Part shown: positions 45,290-57,272 of the stretch, piece by piece
How positions within the stretch are numbered: the first letter of the stretch is position 1
How the letters are laid out: each line of letters opens with the position of its first letter
From: Floccularia luteovirens
Taxonomy: Eukaryota; Basidiomycota; Agaricomycetes; Agaricales; Squamanitaceae
Length of the DNA: 64,000 nucleotides
NCBI GenBank assembly: GCA_009739215.1
Contig: VSJF01000001.1
Location: 620,001-684,000, forward strand
Direction: 5' to 3'
Program-made: the position numbers and the translations under genes
Notes under the pieces: model-generated
The model's input: only the letters and a program-made list of their open reading frames with translations
The model's database searches: none
What the model was told of the DNA's origin: nothing

Positions 45290-45660
45290 TTAGTAGGATG
45301 ATGCTCCCCCGCTCTAGAGGGATTGTTTTAGGAAAAGGACACATATTGTTCGAAGTGCTCACCATGATAGCGTTAACCTCTGATACATCTATCTCTCGCA
45401 CTTTTGGCTTATAGAAGCGGGCGGGCGCATCCCAATACTCATTATATATAGATTTTGAACCGTTATTGCTAGGTTGCCCAGCAGGAAGGCTCTTGACCTC
45501 TTGGGGTGCTCCCGCAGGATGGCTGCGAGGTGAATTAGGACCTTTCAGACAGTTGGAAATCTGACCCTTGAAGGAAAATTAATGACTTACTAGAAGGCCA
45601 CTTCCGTCTTCCAATAAAATGGATAAGAGGTTGTCGACGTATGACAAATGAAGGTAACAT
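45290..45660 (-). CDS. Small protein with mitochondrial-type presequence
   Basis: Exons 45660-45591, 45541-45363 and 45313-45290 give 90 aa. Both introns are 49 bp with gtaagt and gtgagc donors. The N-terminus MLPSFVIRRQPLIHFIGRRK is Arg-rich, lacks acids and looks like a mitochondrial targeting signal; a Pro/Ser-rich linker follows. The likely conserved core is YNEYWDAPARFYKPKVREID with the end VNAIMSGGASSY. I believe small fungal proteins with an xYWDAPxR core are common but cannot name this one. Divergent from RPA12 with only 116 bp between start codons. Confidence 0.65.
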
Positions 45661-45776
45661 ATATGATGAATACTGTACCTATGGCAAGTTACACAGGGTT
45701 TAGGCGTGTATGTATTTGTTGCAGTTATGCTATTTTCACAAGCTTAATCCGGTTCTCAACCTTGTACATAGATCAG
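45661..45776. promoter_or_regulatory. Shared divergent promoter (small mitochondrial-type protein / RPA12)
   Basis: 116 bp separate the two start codons, so both promoters must lie in or overlap this interval and the first exons. No clear TATA element. Confidence 0.55.
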
Positions 45777-46428
45777 ATGCCAGCAGATAAGATAGGTCAG
45801 CTAGCTACTTAGAAGGATTTATCATTGCTCAAGTGTCTGATTTCAAATGTAGGGTCGTTATTATTCTGTTCAAACTGTGGGACTCTGCTCTCCCTACCCA
45901 AGAATGACGAAAAACAAATAGTTTGTGAGCAATGTGAACATGAAGAGCCCACTTCTTGTCAGTAAGCGGTATGTTGAGCTTTGTTATGCAAAAAATTCAC
46001 AAGTTGGGCAGCCTATGAGAACACAGTTATTATCACGCATTCACAGCCTGATGCGTTCCCATCTTCACTGAGTCAAAAGCGAAAAACACAGACGAAGAGG
46101 CACGAGCAAGGCGACCAAGGAACACTGGTTTGTCATCTTGTTGTGTCGTGTCGTGTTCAATTTGAATGCATTACTTGACTTGAAGGTGTCAGAGAAATGT
46201 CCCGCCTGCGGACACCTTGAAGCATACTCAAAAGAAATGCAGGTACGGACCGTTACTTGGATGTATTTAAATCAGTTTTAATGAGTGGGACATAGCTACG
46301 GAGCGCTGACGAGGGCTCAACGGTTTTCTACACTGTCAGGTTTCTTTTGACTATGAACAGCTCATTGCGGGTAACTAAACTGAATGTAGTGTGTTTCATG
46401 CAAACACGGATGGCGTGTAAATAATTAA
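45777..46428 (+). CDS. RPA12: DNA-directed RNA polymerase I subunit RPA12 (A12.2)
   Basis: Six exons: 45777-45795, 45853-45957, 46012-46127, 46186-46242, 46296-46334, 46390-46428; 124 aa, the usual length. The first zinc ribbon starts FCSNCGTLLSL with its second half IVCEQCEHEEP. The linker is QPDAFPSSLSQKRKTQTK, and the C-terminal TFIIS-like ribbon is EKCPACGHLEAYSKEMQ, LRSADEGST (the acidic DE loop, residues 104-105) and YTCVSCKHGWRVNN. The subunit sits in RNA polymerase I, which makes rRNA, and supports RNA cleavage and termination. Introns 2 and 5 use GTCAG donors; without that reading the zinc ligands would be lost. The exon sum divides by three and the protein ends at the conserved WRVNN. 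Confidence 0.93.
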
Positions 46429-46465
46429 AAGGGTATGAGGAGGCTGAGGTGCAGTACACGTGTTA

Positions 46466-46833
46466 TTACACGTTGACACCGACACTGCAAAATAGAGCCA
46501 CGACGCCAAAGCCTGCGAGGATGCTAGCTACGGAAGCTACTGCGGTTTCCCGGATTGGAAGGGTGTCTTTTGGTAGGCTGTTGAATTGAGAGATAAAATG
46601 GAAATAGTAAAAGATAGTAGGTAGAGGAACGCACGTTGAGAAATAAAAGGCGAGTGAAAACGTGCAAGTGAGGAGAACAAGGGCCAAGAAAGGGAGGAGA
46701 GAGACGGGAATAAGAGGGGAATATGAAGGAAGAGAGGTGTAGAGAGCCTGGAAAGGGAGAGATTAGGATATATTATTGAAAGAGGAAAGAAGAGACGAAA
46801 GACCTGTAGATTTTGGTAGTTGGTGTTACTCAT
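46466..46833 (-). CDS. OST5: Oligosaccharyltransferase subunit OST5-like
   Basis: Exons 46833-46804, 46747-46635, 46577-46466; 84 aa. Two membrane segments: SPLIPVSLLPFLALVLLTC continuing into TFSLAFYFS (about 21-46), and VASVASILAGFGVVALFCSV (about 62-81), separated by a short polar loop LPKDTLPIRE. Length, topology and the C-terminal GFGVVALFCSVGVNV pattern fit OST5, a small subunit of the ER complex that N-glycosylates nascent proteins. The stop lies 37 bp beyond that of RPA12, so the two genes are tail-to-tail. Confidence 0.78.
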
Positions 46834-47061
46834 TTTTTTACTGGAGTTGTATGTCGTACAAGGTGATTCGTATGACAGTGTCAGTGGTGCTTGCTGACGT
46901 ATTGTGAAACAAACACGTGTCATCAAGCCGTATCAACGACCCCTTTTCTTCCCTCAAACTGACTGCCCTCACGACCATCCACTTTACTCCCTTCCATATA
47001 CTTCAAAGGTCCCTTTTCTCTTTTCTTCTCCATTTTCTCGCCTTAACTCCCTTTCCAACAG
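46834..47061. promoter_or_regulatory. Divergent promoter region of OST5 and YOP1
   Basis: 228 bp between the two start codons; two ER membrane-protein genes share it. It contains CACGTG (around 46914) and long pyrimidine tracts upstream of YOP1. Confidence 0.55.
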
Positions 47062-47771
47062 ATGTCTGCACAACACAAAATTACTCAGCACCCTGTTTTC
47101 GTTCAAGCACAGAACAAGGCCTCTTTCTATGTCAATCAGCTTGATAAGGAGGTAATCACTTTTTTACTCGTCTCCATGCTTGTTTGGCCTGACCAAACTA
47201 TGTCCTCTATCTTAGCTCACGAAATATCCCGTTCTTAACAACTTTGAGCAACGCACCCAAGTTCCCAAGTCATACGCCTTCCTTGGTGGTCTCTTCATTA
47301 TCTCTATCCTCCACACCTTCAACGCACTTGCTGCACCCATATCCAACCTTGTCGGGTGGGGTCTTCCCGCATATCTTTCGTTTAAGGCTATTGAATCACC
47401 CTCGCCCCACGATGACGTCCAATGGTTGACATATTGGGTTGTCTTCGGTTTCTTCAATTTCCTTGAAAGCTTTGCAATTCGTCTTGTCCTTTATTACGTC
47501 CCCTGGTATTATGCGTTCAAGTCGGTTTTCATCCTTTGGCTGCAGCTCCCTGCCTTCCGCGTAAGTCGCCGCAGTTTTCTTTCATCTCTCTTGCCCTACC
47601 AAACTTTTTTTTGTTTATTTTTATCAACTCGCTTATTTACACCTTATGTCCATATAGGGTGCTCAAGTTACGTATTTCAACCTGTTGAAACCCGTACTTG
47701 CCAACATCAGCTCTCAAAATCGTGCTGTATTTGCCCCTACCACTACCACTTCGGAAACTTCCCATGAGTAA
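47062..47771 (+). CDS. YOP1: YOP1/DP1 family ER membrane-shaping protein
   Basis: Exons 47062-47151, 47216-47560, 47658-47771; 182 aa, the family's usual size. The TB2/DP1/HVA22 domain is clear: QVPKSYAFLGGLFIIS, LVGWGLPAYLSFKAIESP, DDVQWLTYWVVFGFFNFLES, YYVPWYYAFKSVFILWL and the end AFRGAQVTYFNLLKPVL. The two long hydrophobic hairpins insert into the cytosolic leaflet of the ER and curve tubules together with reticulons. The final 20 residues are a Thr/Ser-rich tail. ATG 47062 gives a normal N-terminus (MSAQHKITQHPVFVQAQN). Introns 64 and 97 bp. Confidence 0.95.
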
Positions 47772-49125
47772 ACAAAGCGCAAGTCAATGGCCCGTGCCCG
47801 GCATGTGTTTATGTAGTTTGTTTCCCTACTCCCTGTCATATAATCACTATCATGTTCGGGCAGAAGCCAGATCCCTACTTAGTTATCTCTTCGGTGTTTC
47901 CTATCTCGTTTCACAGAACAATATTTCTCCCTTTTCCCTTACACTACTTATCTCCGCGATTGTAGCCATTGTTCACATCATAACGCCCAACCGCCACGTT
48001 CACGCCTTAAGACCTATCATGTACAAGGGAAGAAACACGTAGTCTTTTAATATTGCACGTATGTACGTATTATAAGATGCAGTTCTGCTGCAGTTAAGTC
48101 GTGAATCAAGTTCAGAAAGCAACAGTTGGTTATTAACGTCACACGACTTGCATATTTTTACATTTTACCTCGTAGCCGTGACTAGGCCTTCTGTATGTAT
48201 AGCCCATCCTCAAACGAAAACTCCAGAAGTCTAGCGATATATCTGAACAAATTGTCGACATGTAACAATCAGTATCCTGAAAGTGAGTCAAAGTCGTTGT
48301 ATCTCTATTCGAACACGTGTTAATTGTTCAACGTAATATTCAATTCTAAACACCATCTTACCCGAAAACTATATTAACAACGATACCCGCATCTCATAAG
48401 TATGCTTTTAAGCGGGCATAAATATGAATCCATTTATAAACTTCCGAATAAACCCCCCAAGCAACCTGCCTTCGTCGTAGGTCGTAGGTCATGCGACTTG
48501 TTATGCTAGAAGAAGACTTCCGAAGTCCTGTGATGATGCTGCTTTCGTTGCTGGTAGGATACGCTTTGCTTTTCACTGCCTAGCAACTCCATAGGTTACT
48601 GTCCCTAGATCGAAAACCGACCCCCAATTTTGCAAGCTCATGCGATATTATTTTCCATACTTTACACTCCAGCACCATTGTTCAACAACCTAACTAAGGA
48701 TGCTAGCCCAGTATATGTGTACCGCATGGCGTCAAGACTCCAATAATAACTCCATGGTTTCAGAAGCTTCGCTGTCAGACATCGGATGAAGTCTCTTCCC
48801 TGTTTTGCTTTCCCACTCTTTTATCCATGCATTGGTCTTAATCATCAGTTTGACAGTATACAAGGTAATCCACTGATTAGATTTTATGACCCATTAGTGA
48901 TTGTCGAGACTGTCACCTGGACATCGACCTCAATTCCTTTCTAAAAAGCCGTTTATAATGGTATGTATACCATGATTTCTTGTATGCGAGGTATCCGGCT
49001 TATCGAACATAGGGTGGATATCGTAGTCATTGGACAAACCAAATAGAGAAAGTGCTCCATCTAGATATAGGTGGACCAATCAGACATGCAAACCACCGCT
49101 TCCTCACATTTTCCGAACAACCTAC
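47772..49125. other. Intergenic region after YOP1
   Basis: 1.35 kb without a supported gene. The first ~280 bases are probably YOP1 3' UTR, and the last part should hold the promoter of the UNC93-like gene. ORFs here are short and lack conserved features. Confidence 0.5.
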
Positions 49126-51204
49126 ATGAACGATAACACAACAGAGAAAGGTTTCGACAGCGGAAGCAGTGCCGATGGTTCCAGCTCAGACCAAGCAATC
49201 TTTGCTCGCCCGACAGGCATTCAAGGTGTTTACTATCACCCTCTTACCCAGGTTGTGATGTTGGGCCTCGTTTGTTTCATGTGTTCGGGTAAATACTCCT
49301 ACAACCGCTGATAATGATGCAAGTAACTGACAGGTATATTTAAAGGTCTATTCAACGCCCTCAATGGTTTGGGCGCGGGTGGACAAGTCGACGCGACGAC
49401 AAGTGCAAACGCGAACTCTGCACTATACGCTACTTTTGCAGTATCTGCATTTTTCTCTGGGTAAATTTATCCTACGGCATATGCCCCCGTGATAGATTTT
49501 AATTTCTGGAAAATAGTTCTATCAACAACAAGCTCGGGTCTCGAACCACACTACTCCTTGGAAGTACTGGATATGCTCTTTATATCGGATCCTTCCTGTA
49601 ACTGATATACCCTTCCTTTATGCTAAAATTAACATTTCTTCATTAATTTATGTAATACAGGGCAATGAATATTCACCCACATGCTGGCGCATTTGTCATA
49701 GCAGCCGGTGCAGTATTGGGAATATGCGCCGGATTGTTGTGGACTGCACAGGGATCTCTTATGATGGCTTACCCAACCGAAGACCAGAAGGGAAAATTCA
49801 TCGGTATATTCTGGGCAATTTTTAATATGGGGGCGGTGGTTGGCGCTGCGGTCTCTTTAGGCCAGAACTTTCATTCTACGGTGAGTTAATCATGATGCAC
49901 ATTTTATATGATTGAAAGTAATAACGCGAACAAGGCCAACTCTGGTAAGTGTTAAGAACCTACATCTCCACACCTATGGACACTAATCAACCTTGCAGTC
50001 GGAAATGGAACATATGTATGTTTTTGTGATCCTCCTTGCATACTTCGTATTTAAAAATGAATTAGATCGGATTCCTTGTTTTAACTCTCATCGGTGTGGT
50101 GATACCGCTTTTGATGGCTAGCCCGGATAAAATGATTCGTACGGATGGCACGAAAGTGACTTCTCCCCGCCACCCATCATGGAAGGTCGAGATATACGGG
50201 CTCTGGTTGACTCTTCGGACCGATCCATTTATCCTCCTTCTCTTTCCCATGTTCTTTGCTTCCAATTGGTTTTATGCATGGCGTACGCTCTTTATTCATT
50301 ATTTCCTATCTTGCTCCTGACGAACTGTCGATAAGAATTCAACGAGTATAACGGGGCGCTATTCAATATCAGAGCACGCTCGCTGAATAGTTTTGTGTAT
50401 TGGACCGCGCAGATCGTGGGATCCATATCTATCGCATTTCTTCTTGACCAAAAGTCCATAAGCAGACGTATCCGGGCATTTTCTGGCTGGATAATTTTGT
50501 TATGTATGGTCTTTGTAGTCCATATTTGGGCATACTTCTACCAAAAGTATGTGGTCTTGTTTGAAATTTTGAGCTGTTGATCAGACAAGTGACAGGAAAT
50601 ATACGAGAGAATCCATTCCACCGGACTCAAATAAAATGGATATTTCTGACCATGGATATGCAGGAAAGATAATACTCTATATATTTTGCGGCTTGTTGGA
50701 CGCAATGTGGCAGACTACGGCATACTGGATAATGGGAGCTATGTCTAATGATCCTGCAAAGTTGGCTCACTTTGCTGGATTCTGTAAGTGCTTTTCCTCG
50801 AAGATACCTCCTCCGCTGACAAGATAATTAATATAGATAAGTCTATTCAATCGGCTGGTGGAGCTGCTTCCTGGCGTGCTGATGCCGTTAAAGTACCGTG
50901 AGTAGAATTCGGGCATCTGACTCAATGTCAAACTGAAGAGCAATTAGCTTCATGAATATGTTCGTATCAACATGGGTTCTCCTAGTCGGTGGTCTTGTCT
51001 TTGCTCTCCCTATGATATATATGCGAGTCAAGGATCACACAGACATCAAGGATGAGGTGTTGTACGTAAAGTCTCTGTATCATGAAGAACATCTAGCTGA
51101 TTGAAAAAAAAAATTTATATAGGGCCCGTATGGATGATCAAGGCCACGTCGAGGCAGTATCCAATCAAGAGAAAGGTAACCAGCGAGATATTGGTGGAAA
51201 TTAA
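49126..51204 (+). CDS. UNC93-like major facilitator protein, copy 1
   Basis: Twelve exons: 49126-49288, 49346-49460, 49517-49597, 49661-49880, 49935-49944, 49999-50015, 50066-50282, 50336-50546, 50596-50783, 50837-50897, 50948-51061, 51123-51204; 492 aa. Many membrane segments: VVMLGLVCFMCSGLFNALNG, GAVLGICAGLLWTAQGSLMM, GIFWAIFNMGAVVGAAVSLG, IGFLVLTLIGVVIPLLMA, FILLLFPMFFASNWFYAW, FSGWIILLCMVFVVHIWAYF. The GGQVDATTSANANSALYATF segment and the LLWTAQGS motif are typical of the fungal UNC-93 branch of the MFS (often annotated DUF895). The substrate is unknown; yeast and worm relatives suggest ion-channel or transport roles. Ends in a short hydrophilic tail. Exons of 10 and 17 bp are notable. 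Tandem paralogue of the next gene. Confidence 0.88.
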
Positions 51205-52174
51205 GTAGGGGTAAGGTTATCAGCATCGGTACACGTGTAACTGGTTGCTACAATATCAGAAACGAGATGTATCTATTTTCCTTGCGACATATGATTTTAC
51301 CTTATCTCTTCGAGCTCATGGACTACGCCAAGGAAGCTCGAGTTCCTGCGGTCTATTTAAAACACTTCATTCATCGCCGGCCTGAGAAAGAGTTTCGAGT
51401 TTCAGTGAGCTGTCGAGTCTATTCACATCGAATTTACTCGATCAAACTTGATGTATACCGTTTCTGGAACTTCGAAGCATCATATGTGGCATGCTTCTGT
51501 TGTGGCACGCTGAAGAAATTGCCGATCATACACCGAGTACGAGAGTGGGTAGATACCAAGCTATTTTATGGCAAACAGGGACGTTTGGAGTGATAAAAGA
51601 ACAGGCAGATAAGTATACTCAGCAGAGATAGCAGAGATAGAGAATGAGATATGATGCAAATTGAAGATCGTTGCACGATGGCGGTGGAGTTGAAATGGCT
51701 ATCTAGCGACAAAAGTAACCACATTAATAAGACATGTGGTCTCCGTTTCCAACTCAGCGGCATATATGTCCATATGCTTCCGGTGTTTTCATCAAAAGTC
51801 CATCCATTCATCTTCTTTTTGGTCGTGCGCTCTGCTCAACTCGACATTGATCAATCAATTCGGCATAGATTAGATCTTGCACTCAACATGTAACACACAT
51901 GCACATATACCACCCTGCTTAGGGCCTTCAGTGGTTATCATTCTTACATTCTTTTTAACCATTTCAAGACTCATCTCCGAGTAACGTCCTTAAACAAGGC
52001 GAATAAGGCCAAATCTTGCCGCAGACTCTTGTGGTTGCATGTGTACGGATTTGCGTGTACGCATCCGCGTGACTATAGTCAAGGTGCTTCTTTTATACCT
52101 TGCCATGTGAGGGAAATTCGTATCCTTGTGCCCAACCCTCCTACCACCGGACCTTCTTCTCTTGCCCCAGTGCT
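51205..52174. other. Spacer between the tandem UNC93-like genes
   Basis: 970 bp. An ORF of 108 codons (51267-51593) has an unusual composition and no recognisable family; I do not support it as a gene. The remainder should contain the promoter of copy 2. Confidence 0.5.
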
Positions 52175-54287
52175 ATGACGGATATCTCAGAAAAAGAAAG
52201 GGGCTACGGTAGTGGGAGCGATACTAGCTCTCAAGACCAACAACCCATCTTTGAGAGGCCAACTGGCTTGAAGGGCCTGTACTATCACCCAATCACCCAG
52301 GTCAGTCGAATGAAGCGTGTGCCCAATTTTTGGTTACTTACCTTGTATTTTTACAGGTGTCTATGCTTGGGTTTGTCTGTTTCATGTGCCCTGGTATATT
52401 GTTTATTCCCATGTGTAGCGATAGTATTAAATAAACGCCAACTAGGACTTTTCAATGCACTGAACGGATTGGGTGGTGGTGGCCAAGTTGATCCGACAAC
52501 GAGTGCCAATGCCAATGCTGCATTGTATTCTACCTTTGCATTTGCCGCTTTCTTTGCTGGGTACGTTCCACTCTCTTGCATCTGCGCTTATTAACTCAGT
52601 TTTCCTCCAAAAGCTCCATTAACAACAAACTTGGGTCAAGATTAACCCTCCTCCTGGGTAGCGCTGGTTATGCCTTATACATCGGTTCATACCTGTAAAT
52701 ATCACTTCATTGCATATCCAAGTATAGAATGTTGATGCAACTTTTCAGGGCAATGAATATCCATCCAAATGCGGGCGGATTTGTTATCGCTGCTGGAGCA
52801 ATCCTTGGTATCTGTGCTGGTCTTCTTTGGACCGCACAAGGTTCCCTTATGCTTTCATATCCTACTGAAAACCAGAAGGGAAGGTTTATCAGTATATTTT
52901 GGTCCATATTCAATCTTGGAGGAGTGGTTGGAGCGTCGGTGTCCCTTGGTAATAACTTTCACTCAACGGTTCGCTATCTTGTCTACTCCTTATAACTCCT
53001 TAGCTGATTGTTCTATCTTAGGCTAATTCCGGTAAGTGGCCTTGTCACAGACGCGTTTTTCCACATTAAAGTATCGCCATTGTCATCAGTGGGCAACGGA
53101 ACATACGTATGTCTTATAATCATATTTTTTTAAATGTCACAGCTAAATATTTACCAGATTGGTTTCCTGGTCCTCACACTTATTGGTGTGACTATCCCTA
53201 TGCTTATGGCTGACCCAGAAAAAATGATTCGTACCGATGGCACTAAAGTCGCCGCTCCTCGCCACCCTTCGTGGAAGGTAGAGATCTACAGTCTCTGGGT
53301 AGCTCTCAGGACGGACCCTATGATCATTCTCCTCTTCCCGATGTTTTTCGCATCCAATTGGTTCTATACATGGCGTAGGTATCCAATTAAAATATGCATA
53401 TACTAAAGCTTAATGGTTTCCTTTACAGAATTTAATGATTATAATGGAGCCATCTTTAATATCCGTGCGCGATCCTTGAATAATCTTGTCTACTGGATTT
53501 CTCAGATCATCGGGTCCCTTATAATGGGATTTTTGCTCGACAACAAGTCCATCAACCGCCGTATCCGCGCATTCTCTGGCTGGATTATTTTGATGGGTAT
53601 GGTCTTTGTCGTTCACATCTGGGCATACTTCTATCAAAGGTAGGTTTCTCATAACTCCCAAGTCTTCACTTCATTGATTATTTGGGAACCAAGGGATTAC
53701 ACCAGAGCCTCCGTCCCACCTGAATCTCAGAAACTCGATATCTTTGATCATGGATATACAGCCAAGATTTGGTTATATTTCTTCTGTGGTTTTCTAGATG
53801 CTATGTGGCAAACAACAGCATATTGGATCATGGGTGCCATGTCAAATGATCCTGCCAAGTTAGCTCATTTCGCAGGTTTCTGTGCGTCGCCTTCCTGTCA
53901 CCGGAAAGTGCGTTAGATCTGACGAATCAATTTCAGATAAATCAATCCAATCTGCCGGTGCAGCGGGTGTTTGGAGAGCAGACGCAATAGGACTTCCGTT
54001 AGTGCATCGCTTGTATTAAAAATTCCAAGTCTGAAATACCCTTATTTTCTTCACAGATTCATGAATATCTTTATCTCAACGTGGGCTTTGCTTGTGGCCG
54101 GCCTTCTTTGTGCTCTTCCTATGATTTATTTACGAGTCAAGAACCACACAGATATTGAAGATGAAACCCTGTATGTCAAAAACAGCATCTATTTAATGCT
54201 ATCGCTGATTTACATATATGTAGCGCCCGTATGGATGACAGTGGCAAGATTTCGTCTGTTGATGAGGTCAAAGAGAGGATGCACTAA
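52175..54287 (+). CDS. UNC93-like major facilitator protein, copy 2
   Basis: Thirteen exons: 52175-52300, 52357-52393, 52446-52560, 52614-52694, 52749-52968, 53022-53031, 53090-53106, 53158-53374, 53429-53639, 53694-53881, 53937-53997, 54057-54170, 54224-54287; 486 aa. Nearly every exon has exactly the length of its partner in copy 1, including the 10- and 17-bp micro-exons, so the pair arose by tandem duplication. The only structural difference is an extra intron (52301-52356) after HPITQ; 126 + 37 equals the 163-bp first exon of copy 1. Same membrane pattern and LLWTAQGSLM motif. The C-terminal tail is diverged (MDDSGKISSVDEVKERMH). Start chosen at MTDISEKERGYG, matching copy 1. Confidence 0.88.
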
Positions 54288-54543
54288 TTGTGAATTTATG
54301 ACATTTTCCGGATGAACCAAGTACTTGATTACGACGAAATGTAATTCTTTACCATAAAACGATCAAGGTTAACCTGAATCGTACGCGTAAGGTTGTACAT
54401 TTGTAAGAGCTAAGGCATATATACCAGCTAAATACATGTCTGTACATGCTGTGGGCGAGATTAGCTTATCTGGGTCAAATCTGATATCGGAGTTTCCGCA
54501 AGTTCTCCACAGTTTTCAACAACGTTTTTGACAAACTTTCACA

Positions 54544-57200
54544 ATGGCAGATCCTACTACTCAATCAAACTACCTAGACATCACAACTGAACATATACAG
54601 TTCGAATGGAACGTCGATTTCGATTCCTGTACCATTTCTGGTTCTGCATACCACACACTCAAAGTACAGAAAGATGGAGTGGACAAACTGGTGTAAGTCA
54701 AGATCAGCATCCTGTGACTATGAACTAACCGTACTTTCCAGTCTTGATACCTCTGATTTAGTCATTAGATCCGTCCAAGTTTCCGGCCAGGAGTCATCTG
54801 TGATTCACACATACACGAATATGATGAGATGAAACTTACATCCTGCCGTAATAGTATGAAGTCGGACCCAAACACCCTGTGATGGGATCTGCACTGCATA
54901 TACCACTGAGCGCTGGTTTAAAAACGGGGGAATCTGTGCAAGTCAAAATAACCTACCACACGACGGAAGGTTCCACCGCCTTACAGTGGCTGGACAAAGA
55001 GTATGTATTAAAATTCTTCATAAGTTCCTGGTATTCCTTAATATTATTTTATTCCTAAAGACAGACACAAGGCAAAAAATTCCCCTATCTTTTCAGTCAA
55101 TGCCAGCCGATATATGCGAGAGCCGTCGTGCCCGTGCAAGGTTTGTCATGACCCCTTAACTAGTAATACGCATAAAACGTGATTTTCAAATCAAAGACAC
55201 ACCATCGGCGAAGATAGTTCGTCACTTTTATTCGTGTTCATTCATTATATGCAACCACCCTATCTATAGAAATATTCAGCTTCTGTCAACGCACGCCTTC
55301 CGGTTCTTCTCTCTGCAATTCGCATCTCTCCCCCTTCTGATGGCCCACCGCATGACGGCAAGGAAGTTGGTAAAGACATTGTGACGTATAAATATGATCA
55401 GGTTGGTTATCCCCTTTCAAAATGAACATCGCTTAGCTGGTTGAATTAAGCCTGTCCCAATACCATCATATTTGATTGCTATCGCTTGTGGAAATGTCGT
55501 TTATCGCCCGCTACCCAAACCAGAGGGTAAAAAATGGACTACTGGAGTATGGGCTGAACCAGAGCTTATTGATCAGGCCTATTGGGAATTCAGCGAAGAC
55601 ACTGCGAAGTAATGATATATCCTCCTTGTCCTTGTCATCTCTCACAACATCCTCAGGTTTTTAGCTACCGAAGAAGACATTGTCACGTCCTACAAATTCG
55701 GCGTGTATGACCTTCTGGTTTTACCGCCATCTTTCCCTTACGGAGGGATGGTGAGTGACGCCTTCTTTTATCAATATTCTCAAATTCACTCTTGGACAGG
55801 AAAATGCTTGTTTATCTTTCTTAACGCCAAGTTGTTTATTTTATTTTATTGTGAAAACTCACTTTCACTAACTTCGCCAACGCAGCTCTTCTCACGGGAG
55901 ACAGAACATTAGTTGATGTTGTTGTTCATGAATTGACACATTCATATTTTGGGAATGGCGTAACGTATGTTTCACGTCGAATTCTTGCACTATCACTCCT
56001 GAAAGAGAGGAAAGTCACGCGCATGCCTCTCACTTTTGGCTCAACGAGGGCTGGACTACTTACATGGAGCGGCTTCTCCAACAGGTTCTTCATACTCCCG
56101 CCCACCGCGACTTTTCATACATTATAGGCTATAAAGCTTTAACCGATTCGTTGAAAGAATATAAAGATCGGCCGAAATATCAGAGGCTTATTATCAACTT
56201 TGAAAAAGGGGAGGACCCTGATGACGCTTATAGTAGTGTCCCATACGAGAAGGGTGCAAATTTCATTCTTCATTTGGGTGAGTTGTGAAAACTATTATTT
56301 CAGAAAGCCTGAGTAATACTCTCACCTTAGAGAGGACCTTGGGTGGACTCGAAGTATTCTTGCCATATGTCAAAGAATATGTCAATACATTTCTGGGCAA
56401 GAGTATTACAACAGAACAGTGGAAAGCTCACCTATTCAAATACTTTGGGGAAAATGGAGGGGCTGATAAAATCAAAGCACTAGAGGGTGTTAACTGGGAT
56501 GTGAGTAACCCGCAATCTTCGTTTCTGGCTTCAAACATCTCAAAATGAATCCAGGCTTGGTTTTATGGAGAGGGGCTTGAGCTGCCCGTGCATATGGAAT
56601 ATGATGCGTCTCTAGCTAAACAAGCGTATGACCTTGCCGAGCGCTGGAATGCGTCACGTTCCACACCAATACCAGATTTAAAATTTAAGAAGGATGATCT
56701 CAATGGATTAGACGCAAACCAGATCAGTGAGTTCATTGGAACGGAGGACGTTCAGCTGAACCCTGACCTCACTTGTGATTAGTCGTATTCTTGGAGCGTT
56801 TACAAACCTTCCCGGCTCTTCCTTCAAATTTAATAACTCATCTAGGGGATATCTATCAGCTCTCTTCCACCGGAAATGCCGAGTTACGTCTTCGGTTTCA
56901 CGAAGTTGCTCTTGCAGATCCATCATCATCAGCCGCGAAAACCTTTGCTGTTGATGCAGCAAAGTGGGTTGTAGGAGACGATGGAACGGGTGTTGTCAAG
57001 GGTCGCATGAAGTTCTGCAGACCCGTTCTTCGTGCAACCAATAAAGTTGATCATAACCTCGCCGTTGCAACTTTGACGAAACACAAATTATTCTTCCATC
57101 CTATTGCTAGGAGATTGATGGAGAAGGTACTTTAAAACTTATGTTTTAACTTTGACACTCTGAACTGAACCAGTTTCTGAAGGATTTGGGCATTCACTGA
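54544..57200 (+). CDS. Leukotriene A4 hydrolase-type aminopeptidase (M1 family)
   Basis: Fifteen exons: 54544-54692, 54742-54799, 54855-55000, 55061-55140, 55197-55216, 55270-55401, 55451-55608, 55657-55750, 55800-55830, 55886-55964, 56015-56277, 56331-56500, 56555-56726, 56783-57126, 57174-57200; 640 aa. M1 signature: exopeptidase motif YGGMEN (276-281), zinc site HELTH (304-308) with the third ligand E327 in WLNEGWTT, exactly 18 residues later. The C-terminal helical domain of LTA4H/LAP2 is present ([30 protein letters not shown]). Homologues are zinc aminopeptidases in cytosol and nucleus with weak epoxide hydrolase activity. Oddities: GGMENAC where GGMENPC is usual, and [10 protein letters not shown] before the third ligand. 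Stop is 72 bp from that of the convergent ArfGAP. Confidence 0.93.
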
Positions 57201-57272
57201 AAGATTGAAACAACACGCTATATAGTATCTATGGTGTTGGAATACTTTATGGGATATCATTAAAACTCGATT

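Noticed and set aside
48390..48580. Possible tRNA or small RNA in the YOP1-UNC93 spacer
   Set aside because: No cloverleaf with A and B box elements could be drawn; no evidence beyond a short repeat (gtcgtaggtcgtaggtc).
51267..51593. 108-codon ORF between the UNC93-like genes
   Set aside because: No recognisable domain, no supporting splice structure, odd composition; kept only as a note.
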